DNA from: Chryseobacterium sp. MYb264
GTDB lineage: Bacteria > Bacteroidota > Bacteroidia > Flavobacteriales > Weeksellaceae
Direction: 5' to 3'
Length of the DNA stretch: 64,000 bases
NCBI RefSeq assembly: GCF_035974275.1
Contig: NZ_CP142422.1
Span: 3,720,001 to 3,784,000 of the forward strand
Numbering within the stretch: position 1 is the first letter of the stretch; every line of letters begins with the position of its first letter. Of the stretch, positions 35,649 through 42,355 are shown piece after piece. The notes below the pieces were generated by a model. The model did not search any database, was not told the DNA's origin, and saw nothing but the letters and a program-made list of their open reading frames with translations. Both the position numbers and the translations under genes were made by a program.

Positions 35649-36284
35649 TTATCTGTCGATATTCATAGTTAAAGGAAGGCTGAAACGGTACCGTACCGAT
35701 TTACCATTAACAACTGCCGGACTGAATTTCTCTGAAACAGAATACATCGCAATTTCTGCCTGTCTGTTGAAGGTGAAATTTTCTCCCTGCGCACGGACGT
35801 TACTGATGCTGCCATCTTTTTCAACGATAAAGGCTACGTTGGTTTTGATCAGTTTGTTTTCAGAATATACTCCGGGAGAATAGAAGAGATCTGAAACCTC
35901 TTTCCTCAATGCATTAATTCCACCCGGATAATCTGCGTTTTTCTGAATGTCCGCAGGTGTTTTCGTCAAATGATCAGAAGAATCTTTTTTTTCATTTTTC
36001 AGACTGATCATTTTGAGATCTTCCAGATTTTTAACTTTCAATAAAGCCCCAATCAGGGCTACATTTTCAATGCTGTCCATTTTCTTCATGAAAAGAACGA
36101 AATCCTCTCTGATTAATGTTTTGCTGAATGTATTCGCTTCTGCATCGAATTTCTTTTTAAATTCACTGGTGAGCATATTTCGATGTTGGTTGTAAAAACC
36201 TTTTACATGTTTGAATTCCTCTGTCTGCTGTGAAAAACAGAAAGAAGAAATAAGGCAAAACAAAACAAGAAATAGAGATCTCAA
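35649..36284 (-). CDS. Secreted TonB-C-like protein
   Basis: The product has 211 residues with a signal peptide (RSLFLVLFCLISSFCFSQ). The start appears to be TTG at 36284, with no in-frame ATG before the signal peptide. The C-terminal ~90 residues look like the TonB C-terminal domain common in Bacteroidota: ADYPGGINALRKEVSDLF, NVAFIVEKDGSISNVRAQG, and YRFSLPLTMNID at the end. There is no membrane anchor as in true TonB, so it may be a free periplasmic protein. It abuts tadA with no gap. Confidence 0.7.
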   Translation of the reverse strand: MRSLFLVLFCLISSFCFSQQTEEFKHVKGFYNQHRNMLTSEFKKKFDAEANTFSKTLIREDFVLFMKKMDSIENVALIGALLKVKNLEDLKMISLKNEKKDSSDHLTKTPADIQKNADYPGGINALRKEVSDLFYSPGVYSENKLIKTNVAFIVEKDGSISNVRAQGENFTFNRQAEIAMYSVSEKFSPAVVNGKSVRYRFSLPLTMNIDR

Positions 36285-36334
36285 ATTGATATATTTATGT
36301 AAATATAATCAAAAAAATCTATAAAAATACGGCT

Positions 36335-37255
36335 TTATTGCTCAAGATAATTGTTCAGTGATTCCTGTAAATGCGTTCGGATATCATCAACTAAAACTTT
36401 AGGTTCCAAAACCTGAACTTCTTTTCCGTAAGATAAAATTTCCTGCATAAAGTCATAGGTCGGATGTAGAAAAAACTCGAAAAAAGTCTCAGTCTGGGTT
36501 TCTTTTATTTCTTTTTGAGACTGATGAAGCGGAAAGCTTTTAATATATTCTCCCTGATGCTTAGTACATTTCATCACAATTTTTTGAGGATTTTGTTCTG
36601 CAAGATTCATCACTCCGAATGCATTTTTAAAATGTTCTCTGAAGTTATAACGGTATTTTTCCTTAAACTTAGTTTTGTGAACATCCAGATAATTAATTCG
36701 GTCTAAACCAAAAGACTTTAAGACTTGATCTTTGGTGTCAATCGCGATAAGATACCATCTGTCTTTGGATTCTTTTAAGGCCAACGGATGAACTTTTCGT
36801 GAAGTCATCTGTTTATTTTTATAATTATAGTGTTCAAAACTTACCACTCTTTTATTGCGAAGGGCAAAGAAAAGGTCATAAAAATTTTCAGCGCCGGTAG
36901 GTTTTCGGCTTTCAAAAAAGATGTACTTGGAAAAATCAGGATGGTTGTTCAGTGCGTTGCTTACCTGAAAAGATTCCAGGAGTTTTTGGTTGTATTCTTC
37001 TTCTTCCATCGTGGGGCGGCTCTCAATATAATACCGGTTATCGCCCTTTTTCTTGTTGTGAATGGAAAGGTTGAAGAGATCAGAGATCTCGCGAATATCC
37101 CTTTGCAATGTACGAATGGAGTAGCTTTTGATATTCGCATCCTGAAATTCGAAAGAATTGAGCAGATAATCCTCCAGCTGCGAATAGGTAGCCGGGGAAT
37201 TTTCTAATCTTTTTATAATTAAAGCGTATCTTGTCAGGTAAAAATCTTTTTTCAT
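36335..37255 (-). CDS. WYL-domain transcriptional regulator
   Basis: The chosen start is the ATG at 37255 (MKKDFYLTRYALIIKRLENS), which is 19 bp behind a -7 box; a TTG 21 bp upstream is less likely. The N-terminal ~80 residues form a winged helix-turn-helix (LEDYLLNSFE, SIRTLQRDIREIS). The middle has the WYL domain (VVSFEHYNYKNKQ, DRWYLIAIDTKD, where WYL is intact) and a WCX-type C-terminus. Such proteins regulate DNA-damage, phage-defence and bacteriocin genes, often with nucleic acid as the ligand. Its own promoter carries the same bipartite element as four further sites at the far end of the island, making it the prime candidate for the regulator of that element, probably by autoregulation (inference). 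Confidence 0.88.
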   Translation of the reverse strand: MKKDFYLTRYALIIKRLENSPATYSQLEDYLLNSFEFQDANIKSYSIRTLQRDIREISDLFNLSIHNKKKGDNRYYIESRPTMEEEEYNQKLLESFQVSNALNNHPDFSKYIFFESRKPTGAENFYDLFFALRNKRVVSFEHYNYKNKQMTSRKVHPLALKESKDRWYLIAIDTKDQVLKSFGLDRINYLDVHKTKFKEKYRYNFREHFKNAFGVMNLAEQNPQKIVMKCTKHQGEYIKSFPLHQSQKEIKETQTETFFEFFLHPTYDFMQEILSYGKEVQVLEPKVLVDDIRTHLQESLNNYLEQ

Positions 37256-37273
37256 TCGGAAATTTTTCTGCTC

Positions 37274-37312
37274 CAAATATAAGAGCTTAATACGACAAAA
37301 TACGACGTATTT
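37274..37312 (-). promoter_or_regulatory. WYL gene promoter with bipartite GTCG element
   Basis: The -7 box is TATATTTG (complement of 37274-37281). Counting outward from its end, CGAC starts at +12 (37293) and CGACGTA at +22 (37303). The same offsets recur at 54251-54420, 55605 and 56254. The half-sites are 10 bp apart, one turn of DNA. The element occupies the place of the -33 box. Confidence 0.7.
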
Positions 37313-37380
37313 GCGTTTTTTTTTAATGATGAATAAGTATTTATAATGAGCTTATCTAAGATATACCTGAAGTTTTCAAA

Positions 37381-37437
37381 CACCTTTTAATTGGGCAAAA
37401 AGATTTTTTACGCCTTTCTTAAACTCACGGACCAGCA
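37381..37437 (-). pseudogene. Remnant of the pretoxin module
   Basis: Reads MLVREFKKGVKNLFAQL then K-G-V-stop, matching residues 11-29 of the pretoxin module in the three cassettes upstream. It is the fourth copy in the array and has lost its toxin part. Confidence 0.8.
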
Positions 37438-37446
37438 TTTAGATAC

Positions 37447-37473
37447 GAAAAAACCGCTTCGTTGGAAGCGGTT
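37447..37473 (-). terminator. Terminator behind the last immunity gene of the array
   Basis: AACCGCTTC and GAAGCGGTT form the stem, with a T-run on the minus strand, 13 bp behind the immunity gene stop. Related hairpins occur at 40099 and 41131. Confidence 0.85.
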
Positions 37474-37485
37474 GAAATATTTAGA

Positions 37486-37875
37486 TTATTTTTTCTTTAA
37501 ACTTGCATCTCTTCTTATTCTAATTTGAACAGTGAAATTTTCATGAATATAATTTCTTACTTCATCCTGTTCTTCATCAGAAAGATTAGCAGACCAACCT
37601 ATATGGTCTTTATGTACAGAAAATACTTTTTTAAGTTCCGGACACTTTTCAAAAAGCAGTGCATATCTTTTAGAGCCAACCTCTTCTATTTCATATCTAT
37701 CTGGTTTTTCTGCGCCAAAGAAATAGGCTTTATGCCAAGAAAGTAAATAACTAAGAGGAAAATAGATTTCTCTGTCACCCATTTCATCAAAAGCTTTTTG
37801 CAAATATTTAATAGGCTTTCTTTCTTTCTTATATTGAATCATTTCATTCAATAATTCTTTAATTTTTATATTCAT
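37486..37875 (-). CDS. Putative immunity protein for the metallopeptidase toxin (129 residues)
   Basis: This small helical protein matches no family I can name. It is a paralogue of the protein at 41216-41599: both start MxIKxKEL, share a pattern of FPLSYLLSWHKAYFF / FAVSWLLTWLKQT, then a Leu-Leu-Phe-x-x-Cys-Pro motif (LLFEKCPELKKVF / LLFQHCPFMTEIF) and an RxRRxxSLKKK-like end. Both lie directly behind metallopeptidase toxin sequence with the same EKRAFFHERAFQ-type end. This gene starts 2 bp after the toxin stop. The pairing implies immunity; direct proof is lacking. Confidence 0.65.
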   Translation of the reverse strand: MNIKIKELLNEMIQYKKERKPIKYLQKAFDEMGDREIYFPLSYLLSWHKAYFFGAEKPDRYEIEEVGSKRYALLFEKCPELKKVFSVHKDHIGWSANLSDEEQDEVRNYIHENFTVQIRIRRDASLKKK

Positions 37876-37877
37876 TT

Positions 37878-38579
37878 TTAATAATTAACATAAATAAAAT
37901 CTAACATTTCTCTGATAGTATCAAAATCCTTATCAAGACCAACCGATTCCTGAAAAGCTCTTTCATGAAAGAAAGCTCTTTTTTCCCATTGGTAGGTATC
38001 TCCAACAAAGTCTTCCAGACTGTCTAGAGCATGAGTTCCTTCATGTACAAATTCGCTTAACAATTTTTCGGCTGATGTAGACGCACGGTAAAATGTGTTT
38101 TCATCAATGCAGAAAGCAGCTGTACCTATTGCTTCTTCTAAAGTGTCACCAGAATCTATTAATATCTTTTCAAATTCAACATCATCAAGAATTCTAAATT
38201 CCATTTTTCCTTCTTCAATTAATCTTGCGACTTTATTTGCTTGTTCCGTATACCCTTTTAAAGCATTTGTAATTTCAGTCTTGCTGAGCTCAATAATTGA
38301 TTTTCCTTCCCATTTTTCTTTAAAGCTTTCGAAGCGACGTTTATTCTGTTTTGCTTGTTTTCCTCTTTCAACATTATTCTTCTTTTCAATTTTATCCTGT
38401 ATTAACTTTTGCTTCTCCTTCACCCTCCTCTGCGCAGGCGTAAGCGCATGATCCCCTACTTTTTCACCAAACCCGAAAATCTCATCGATAAAACCTTCTA
38501 ATTGAGAAAAAAGATTTTTTACGCCTTTCTTAAACTCGCGGATAAGATTTTGGATAAATTCCAGAATTCTTGTGAGCAA
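37878..38579 (-). CDS. Polymorphic toxin cassette: pretoxin module plus zinc metallopeptidase
   Basis: The open stretch has 233 residues. Residues 1-56 are the shared pretoxin module (LTRILEFIQ, REFKKGVKNLF, FGFGEKVGDHALTP). After a lysine-rich linker, residues 120-233 have the metallopeptidase signature HEGTH (179-183) and then EKRAFFHERAFQ, probably with a third zinc ligand. The start shown is TTG at 38579; no ATG occurs before the toxin domain, so this may be an orphan module, expressed only after recombination with a full-length gene. It would cut a target protein inside a competitor. Gene order: toxin, then immunity 2 bp later. Confidence 0.75.
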   Translation of the reverse strand: MLTRILEFIQNLIREFKKGVKNLFSQLEGFIDEIFGFGEKVGDHALTPAQRRVKEKQKLIQDKIEKKNNVERGKQAKQNKRRFESFKEKWEGKSIIELSKTEITNALKGYTEQANKVARLIEEGKMEFRILDDVEFEKILIDSGDTLEEAIGTAAFCIDENTFYRASTSAEKLLSEFVHEGTHALDSLEDFVGDTYQWEKRAFFHERAFQESVGLDKDFDTIREMLDFIYVNY

Positions 38580-38608
38580 GTTTTTTGTAAAAGTAACGAT
38601 TTTTGAGA

Positions 38609-38636
38609 GTAAAAAACCACTCCAAATGAAGTGGTT
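38609..38636 (-). terminator. Terminator between cassette 2 and cassette 1
   Basis: AACCACT (38615-38621) pairs with AGTGGTT (38630-38636), with T-run on the minus strand, about 140 bp behind the SMI1/KNR4 gene. Confidence 0.7.
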
Positions 38637-38775
38637 AAATCATTATAAATGAGAATCTTTGTTAATGAAGCCATAATTTGTCAAATAAAAATATTTTTTT
38701 TAATATTAAAAGTTTCTAACAAAAGTATATTGCTTAATACAACAAAGGGTGTGTGTTAGTTTTTTGTGAAGGATT

Positions 38776-39246
38776 TTAAGATTTTAGGGCTTTAATTTTT
38801 TTTTCTACGAATTCAGAAAAAGTATTATTTATTTTTTTAAACCCAGGCACACCTTCTCCTCTTTCATTTTCCCATTCATCTAGATATGAGCAATAGTAAT
38901 AAACGGGAGGATTTTCTCCCTCATCATAAAAAAAGAAGTGAAATTGTTCTCCACCATCTAAAGCAGATATTACCCAAAAATCTTTTTCTATTTTGTAATT
39001 ATCTTCAGTCAATACATTTTCTACGCATTCTCTAAGATTCTTAAACGTATTAAAACTTGAAGAACTTGAAGACTGAAAAATATTATTGTTTTTACCTCCT
39101 AAAAATAGAAATTCACGATAGGAATTTGGAAATCTGTTTTTTGAAAACTGCTCCATTTTTATGATCTGAGATTCAATAATTCCTTCATTTTTTGCTCCAA
39201 CGATAACGGGGTTGGATTTCATTGTTTTTAAATAATTAATTTCCAT
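38776..39246 (-). CDS. SMI1/KNR4 (SUKH) family immunity protein
   Basis: The product has 156 residues. The family pattern is clear: a helix with IIKMEQFSKNRFPNSYREFL, then the glycine-rich FLGGKNNN and later WVISALDGGEQFHFF and WENERGEGVPGFKKI. SUKH proteins are known immunity proteins of polymorphic toxins, including deaminase and nuclease toxins. It overlaps the stop of the deaminase-like toxin by one base, indicating coupled expression with that toxin. Identification as immunity is strong; the specificity is inferred from adjacency. Confidence 0.85.
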   Translation of the reverse strand: MEINYLKTMKSNPVIVGAKNEGIIESQIIKMEQFSKNRFPNSYREFLFLGGKNNNIFQSSSSSSFNTFKNLRECVENVLTEDNYKIEKDFWVISALDGGEQFHFFFYDEGENPPVYYYCSYLDEWENERGEGVPGFKKINNTFSEFVEKKIKALKS

Positions 39247-39794
39247 TATTTTCTAGTATTTAATAAATTTTGCAATTGGTCATGACCTTTAACTCCTATA
39301 TATTTTCCATATTCATTTTTGAAGAAAGGATGTTCTACATTTATTATAGTATTATACCAATTTCTTCTTATATCTAATTCTCGTTTGCACATTATACAGG
39401 GTTCATATGTTGTTTTCAAACTAATTTCCACTTTAGCCCCTGACATATCTAGCAAAACCAAATCATTATCCATTTGTACTAACGTTTTATTTTCGCTATC
39501 GTACCATCTGTAATCATCCTCAACACTGTCGTAAAAAAGTTTTTTATTTCCAGAATTACTGGGAGCGCCAATACTATTTTCTATTTTTTTGCCTCTACCA
39601 GAATGAGCAATGTAATCAAAAAAATGCTCTTCACCATTTTTGAGTATTACTTTCACTTTCATTGATGCTATATTAGAGAACTCTAGTGAGCCTTTTCTAT
39701 ATTTTGTAAGTACTAATAAGTCCTCATAAGAAAGTTCTCTAATTCTTTTTGAAAAAAATGTCTCCCAATTTTGTTTAATGCGACGCCTATTCAT
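39246..39794 (-). CDS. Deaminase-like polymorphic toxin domain
   Basis: The product has 182 residues and begins at an ATG that overlaps the stop of the pretoxin module (AAATGA). Its second half has PCIMC (residues 132-136) as the zinc-binding PCxxC motif; a DSEN motif at 99-102 could supply the catalytic Glu, with Asp in the place of the usual His or Cys. Between them is a beta-strand (KVEISLKTTYE). This pattern fits the deaminase fold of nucleic-acid-editing toxins. Fusion with the upstream pretoxin module would need a one-base shift. It is coupled to the SUKH immunity gene behind it. Confidence 0.65.
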   Translation of the reverse strand: MNRRRIKQNWETFFSKRIRELSYEDLLVLTKYRKGSLEFSNIASMKVKVILKNGEEHFFDYIAHSGRGKKIENSIGAPSNSGNKKLFYDSVEDDYRWYDSENKTLVQMDNDLVLLDMSGAKVEISLKTTYEPCIMCKRELDIRRNWYNTIINVEHPFFKNEYGKYIGVKGHDQLQNLLNTRK

Positions 39795-40066
39795 TTGTTT
39801 ACGTCTAGAATCAAATTTGATAAGTAATCTTTTTGTTTTTGTCCTAATTTTTTCTTAGAACTTGTTTTTTCGTTTAATCTTTTTTCTCTAGCTTCTACTT
39901 TCTCCTTCACCCTCTTCTCCGAAGGCGTCAGCGCATGATCTCCCATTTTTTCACCAAACCCGAAAATCTCATCGAGAATACCTTCTAATTGGGCAAAAAG
40001 ATCTTTTACGCCTTTCTTAAACTTGCGGACCAGCATTTGGATAAATTCCAGAATTCTTGTGAGCAA
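39791..40066 (-). CDS. Pretoxin module, separated from the deaminase domain
   Basis: The 91-residue stretch starts LTRILEFIQMLVRKFKKG and has FGFGEKMGDHALTPSEKRV, matching the modules at 38579 and 41097. It continues with a lysine-rich linker (EKTSSKKKLGQKQKDY) and stops at LDVNK. The stop overlaps the ATG of the deaminase domain by four bases. In the neighbouring cassettes the module and toxin are fused, so either a frameshift split this one or ribosomes reinitiate. The start is either TTG at 40066 or ATG at 40036. Confidence 0.7.
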   Translation of the reverse strand: MLTRILEFIQMLVRKFKKGVKDLFAQLEGILDEIFGFGEKMGDHALTPSEKRVKEKVEAREKRLNEKTSSKKKLGQKQKDYLSNLILDVNK

Positions 40067-40098
40067 GTCTTTGGTAAAATTAGCTGTTTTTGGAAATG

Positions 40099-40124
40099 AA
40101 AAAACCGCTTCGGGGGAAGCGGTT
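40099..40124 (-). terminator. Terminator between cassette 3 and cassette 2
   Basis: AACCGCTTC pairs with GAAGCGGTT around a G-rich loop; T-run on the minus strand; 7 bp behind the immunity gene stop at 40131. Confidence 0.85.
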
Positions 40125-40130
40125 AAAAAA

Positions 40131-40400
40131 TTATTCTTCTATTTTTTCAAAAGATTGAGGCCCAAGAATAAAAATCATTTTATGCGTTTTTTCATCAAAT
40201 GTAGCTGAATATAATGCATCGCCATCATAAGGTTGGTCAGAAATAGAGACCATAAATGAAACAATATGTAACTTTCTAAAGCTATTGTCTATCATTTTCA
40301 TTTTCCTTAATCCAACATAATTAATAGAATCTTTATAATAAGTTCTATTGTTTTCTTGTAGAAAAGTTTCTAAACTTTTTTCTAATTTCTTTTCTATCAT
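40131..40400 (-). CDS. Putative immunity protein of cassette 3 (89 residues)
   Basis: Small protein of no family I recognise (MIEKKLEKSLETFLQENNRT, then a beta-rich half with IVSFMVSIS and GDALYSATFDEK). It begins 5 bp after the stop of the metallopeptidase toxin and is followed by a terminator 7 bp after its own stop. The place directly behind a toxin and the small size make it the likely immunity protein. Confidence 0.6.
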   Translation of the reverse strand: MIEKKLEKSLETFLQENNRTYYKDSINYVGLRKMKMIDNSFRKLHIVSFMVSISDQPYDGDALYSATFDEKTHKMIFILGPQSFEKIEE

Positions 40401-40404
40401 AATT

Positions 40405-41097
40405 TTATATTTTTGGAATTTTAATATTTCTTTTTTCTAATTTGATTATTATTTCTATATCAAGATAAATAAAAGCATGATATAACTCTTCATTATTAAG
40501 GTTAAACTTCTTGGCATTTTTCACCAATTGGTCATAAACATATTTTTCTCTTTTATATAATCTTTTCCAATTATCAGTAGTATAATCAATTTCTTTTACT
40601 CCCCGCAATGGAGCATCTTTTACATATTCATCAAATCCAATTTTAAACATTTCTTCAGCATGAAAATGCTCATGTGCCATTAAATATTCTGTTACATTCT
40701 GTTTATAAAGAATTGTATTGGTATTGGGATCAAATTGAGCTAAAATGCTTGAACCCTCAAATTTGTCTACTTTTTTTAATGTTGTTCCAAATTTCTTTTT
40801 CAATAATTTTGCCCAATCTTCAATATCTGCATTTGAGAGAATTTTCCCATTATAAATTCCATTACCTTTTATACTATCAGGAGAATATTTATTATTCTTC
40901 CTCTCCAGTTTTTCTTTTATTCTCTGTTGCTTCTCCTTCACCCTCTTCTCCGCAGGCGTCAGCGCATGATCTCCCACTTTTTCACCAAATCCGAAAATCT
41001 CATCGAGAAAACCTTCTAATTGGGCAAAAAGATTTTTTACGCCTTTCTTAAACTCGCGGACCAGCATTTGGATAAATTCCAGAACTCTTGTGAGCAA
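40405..41097 (-). CDS. Polymorphic toxin cassette: pretoxin module plus zinc metallopeptidase (second type)
   Basis: The open stretch has 230 residues. Residues 1-56 are the pretoxin module. The toxin domain has HEHFH at 142-146 in YLMAHEHFHAEEMFKIGFDE, a zincin signature, and a later KREKYVYDQL. It differs from the HEGTH toxin at 37878. It may correspond to the Tox-MPTase group of polymorphic-toxin peptidases (from memory, not checked). Start options are TTG at 41097 or ATG at 41067. Immunity gene directly behind. Confidence 0.75.
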   Translation of the reverse strand: MLTRVLEFIQMLVREFKKGVKNLFAQLEGFLDEIFGFGEKVGDHALTPAEKRVKEKQQRIKEKLERKNNKYSPDSIKGNGIYNGKILSNADIEDWAKLLKKKFGTTLKKVDKFEGSSILAQFDPNTNTILYKQNVTEYLMAHEHFHAEEMFKIGFDEYVKDAPLRGVKEIDYTTDNWKRLYKREKYVYDQLVKNAKKFNLNNEELYHAFIYLDIEIIIKLEKRNIKIPKI

Positions 41098-41127
41098 GTC
41101 TTTTGTAAAAGTAGCTGTTTTTGGAAA

Positions 41128-41153
41128 TGAAAAAACCGCTTCGGGGGAAGCGG
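41128..41153 (-). terminator. Terminator behind the immunity gene at 41216
   Basis: ACCGCTTC pairs with GAAGCGG(C); T-run on the minus strand. The hairpin is almost identical to the one at 40099, so it forms part of the duplicated unit. Confidence 0.75.
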
Positions 41154-41215
41154 CGTAATATAGAAATTATTTATCTTATATTGGAGTTTAGTCAGCTATT
41201 CAACGTTATTGATTT

Positions 41216-41599
41216 TTATTGTTTACTGTTTCTAGTTCTTATTAGTGGTTTATAATTTGAATCTATATAGTCTCTAATCTCTAAAATATCAGATTGTATT
41301 AGTAAGGGATTCCAGGTAAGAACATCAGGATGTAATTCAAATATTTCAGTCATAAAGGGACAATGCTGAAATAGTAAATTATATTTTTGATAAGTTTTCT
41401 TATGACCTAACTCATACTTTTCTAAATTTTTTAATTCTATTTTTGTTTGTTTTAGCCATGTTAATAACCAGCTTACAGCAAAATAAAAATCATCTGTAGA
41501 CAATTCATCTTTTGCTTTTTTTAAATAAATTTTTGGTCTTACATTATTAACTTTCCAATTAATTATTTCATCACATAATTCTTTAAATTCTATTTTCAT
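41216..41599 (-). CDS. Putative immunity protein (127 residues), paralogue of the one at 37486
   Basis: Starts MKIEFKELCDEIINWKVNN and has FAVSWLLTWLKQT and LLFQHCPFMTEIF, aligning over its length with the protein at 37486. It lies 11 bp behind a C-terminal fragment of the HEGTH-type metallopeptidase (41610-41778), which has lost its front half. The toxin is dead but its immunity gene is intact, as expected when immunity is retained against siblings. Confidence 0.65.
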   Translation of the reverse strand: MKIEFKELCDEIINWKVNNVRPKIYLKKAKDELSTDDFYFAVSWLLTWLKQTKIELKNLEKYELGHKKTYQKYNLLFQHCPFMTEIFELHPDVLTWNPLLIQSDILEIRDYIDSNYKPLIRTRNSKQ

Positions 41600-41609
41600 A
41601 ATATTAATT

Positions 41610-41778
41610 TTAAGGATAAGTGTAAAAAATATGTTCTAGCATACTTTCAATTGTTTTGTACTCTACATCCATTTCGGTTGCAGTTTGAAATGCTCTTTCA
41701 TGAAAATAAGCTCTTTTCTCAAATGAATATACATCTTCTAGTATTTTTTTAATTTCTGCTTCAGATTTCCCTTACTTC
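41610..41778 (-). pseudogene. C-terminal fragment of a metallopeptidase toxin
   Basis: On the minus strand it reads SEAEIKKILEDVYSFEKRAY and then FHERAFQTATEMDVEYK, ending IFYTYP and stop at 41610-41612. This aligns with the last ~50 residues of the toxin at 37878 (EKRAFFHERAFQESVGLDKD). No start or zinc motif remains. Confidence 0.8.
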
Positions 41779-41815
41779 AAAAGGTTGTAAAGTTAAAGAG
41801 GCCGTCTTTTGAATT

Positions 41816-41935
41816 TTATTTTTCAGTATTATTTTTTAAATATTCTAAACCTTTGACGGTGATTGAGTACAGAGTGTTTTCTTTATCAATTAAATTTTTC
41901 CTTAGCAATTCATCTAATTTAGCCGATAGCGATAG
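41816..41935 (-). pseudogene. C-terminal fragment of a winged-helix regulator
   Basis: Reads SAKLDELLRKNLIDKENT, then LYSITVKGLEYLKNNTEK and stop at 41816-41818. The pattern LxxLLxxxLI...YxITxKGxxYL is the wing and end of a small winged-helix protein. The front is missing; it lies directly behind the last Imm35 gene. Confidence 0.55.
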
Positions 41936-41954
41936 TAAAAATTACTACCGCTAT
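41930..41954 (-). terminator. Hairpin behind the fourth Imm35 gene
   Basis: AGCGGTAGTAA pairs with TTACTATCGCT (one wobble) on the minus strand, 18 bp behind the stop at 41972. No strong T-run follows. Confidence 0.5.
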
Positions 41955-41971
41955 TTGAAATCTATATTTGA

Positions 41972-42310
41972 TTACTTACTTGAAAACCTATCCTCATCAG
42001 GATACCAATAAAGATCTGAACTAGGTGCCATATTTGTATTTTCATAGGCTTTCACATTATTCTCTAAGGTCATTCTTGAAGAAAAAGTAACCACTCTTCC
42101 TGTCTTTTTCTCAACTAAAAAAGGTGCATTTCCACCTAATGCTTTATTAAAATCTTTTGTTAAAAGAAATTCTTTAGACTGATAGCGATAAATATTGCCA
42201 TAATTTTTTTTGATTATTTCTTCCAATAATATTATCGGCTCAATGTCCTTATCTACTATTCTTCTTACAAAACGTTTTGCTATCTTTAGCATTTCTTTGT
42301 CTGTTAGCAT
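41972..42310 (-). CDS. Imm35/YrhB-type immunity protein, copy 4
   Basis: The 112-residue product starts MLTDKEMLKIAKRF and has the family core APFLVEKKTGRVVTF and the end YWYPDEDRF. It is a paralogue of the copies at 44144, 44740 and 45181, and diverges most from the tox-adjacent copy. An IS1182-type element separates it from the other three. Imm35 proteins are known partners of papain-fold toxins, fitting the toxin at 45548. Confidence 0.82.
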   Translation of the reverse strand: MLTDKEMLKIAKRFVRRIVDKDIEPIILLEEIIKKNYGNIYRYQSKEFLLTKDFNKALGGNAPFLVEKKTGRVVTFSSRMTLENNVKAYENTNMAPSSDLYWYPDEDRFSSK

Positions 42311-42355
42311 AATATTTTTATTAATCGTAAAAACAACAAAAACAGCAGTAATTTT

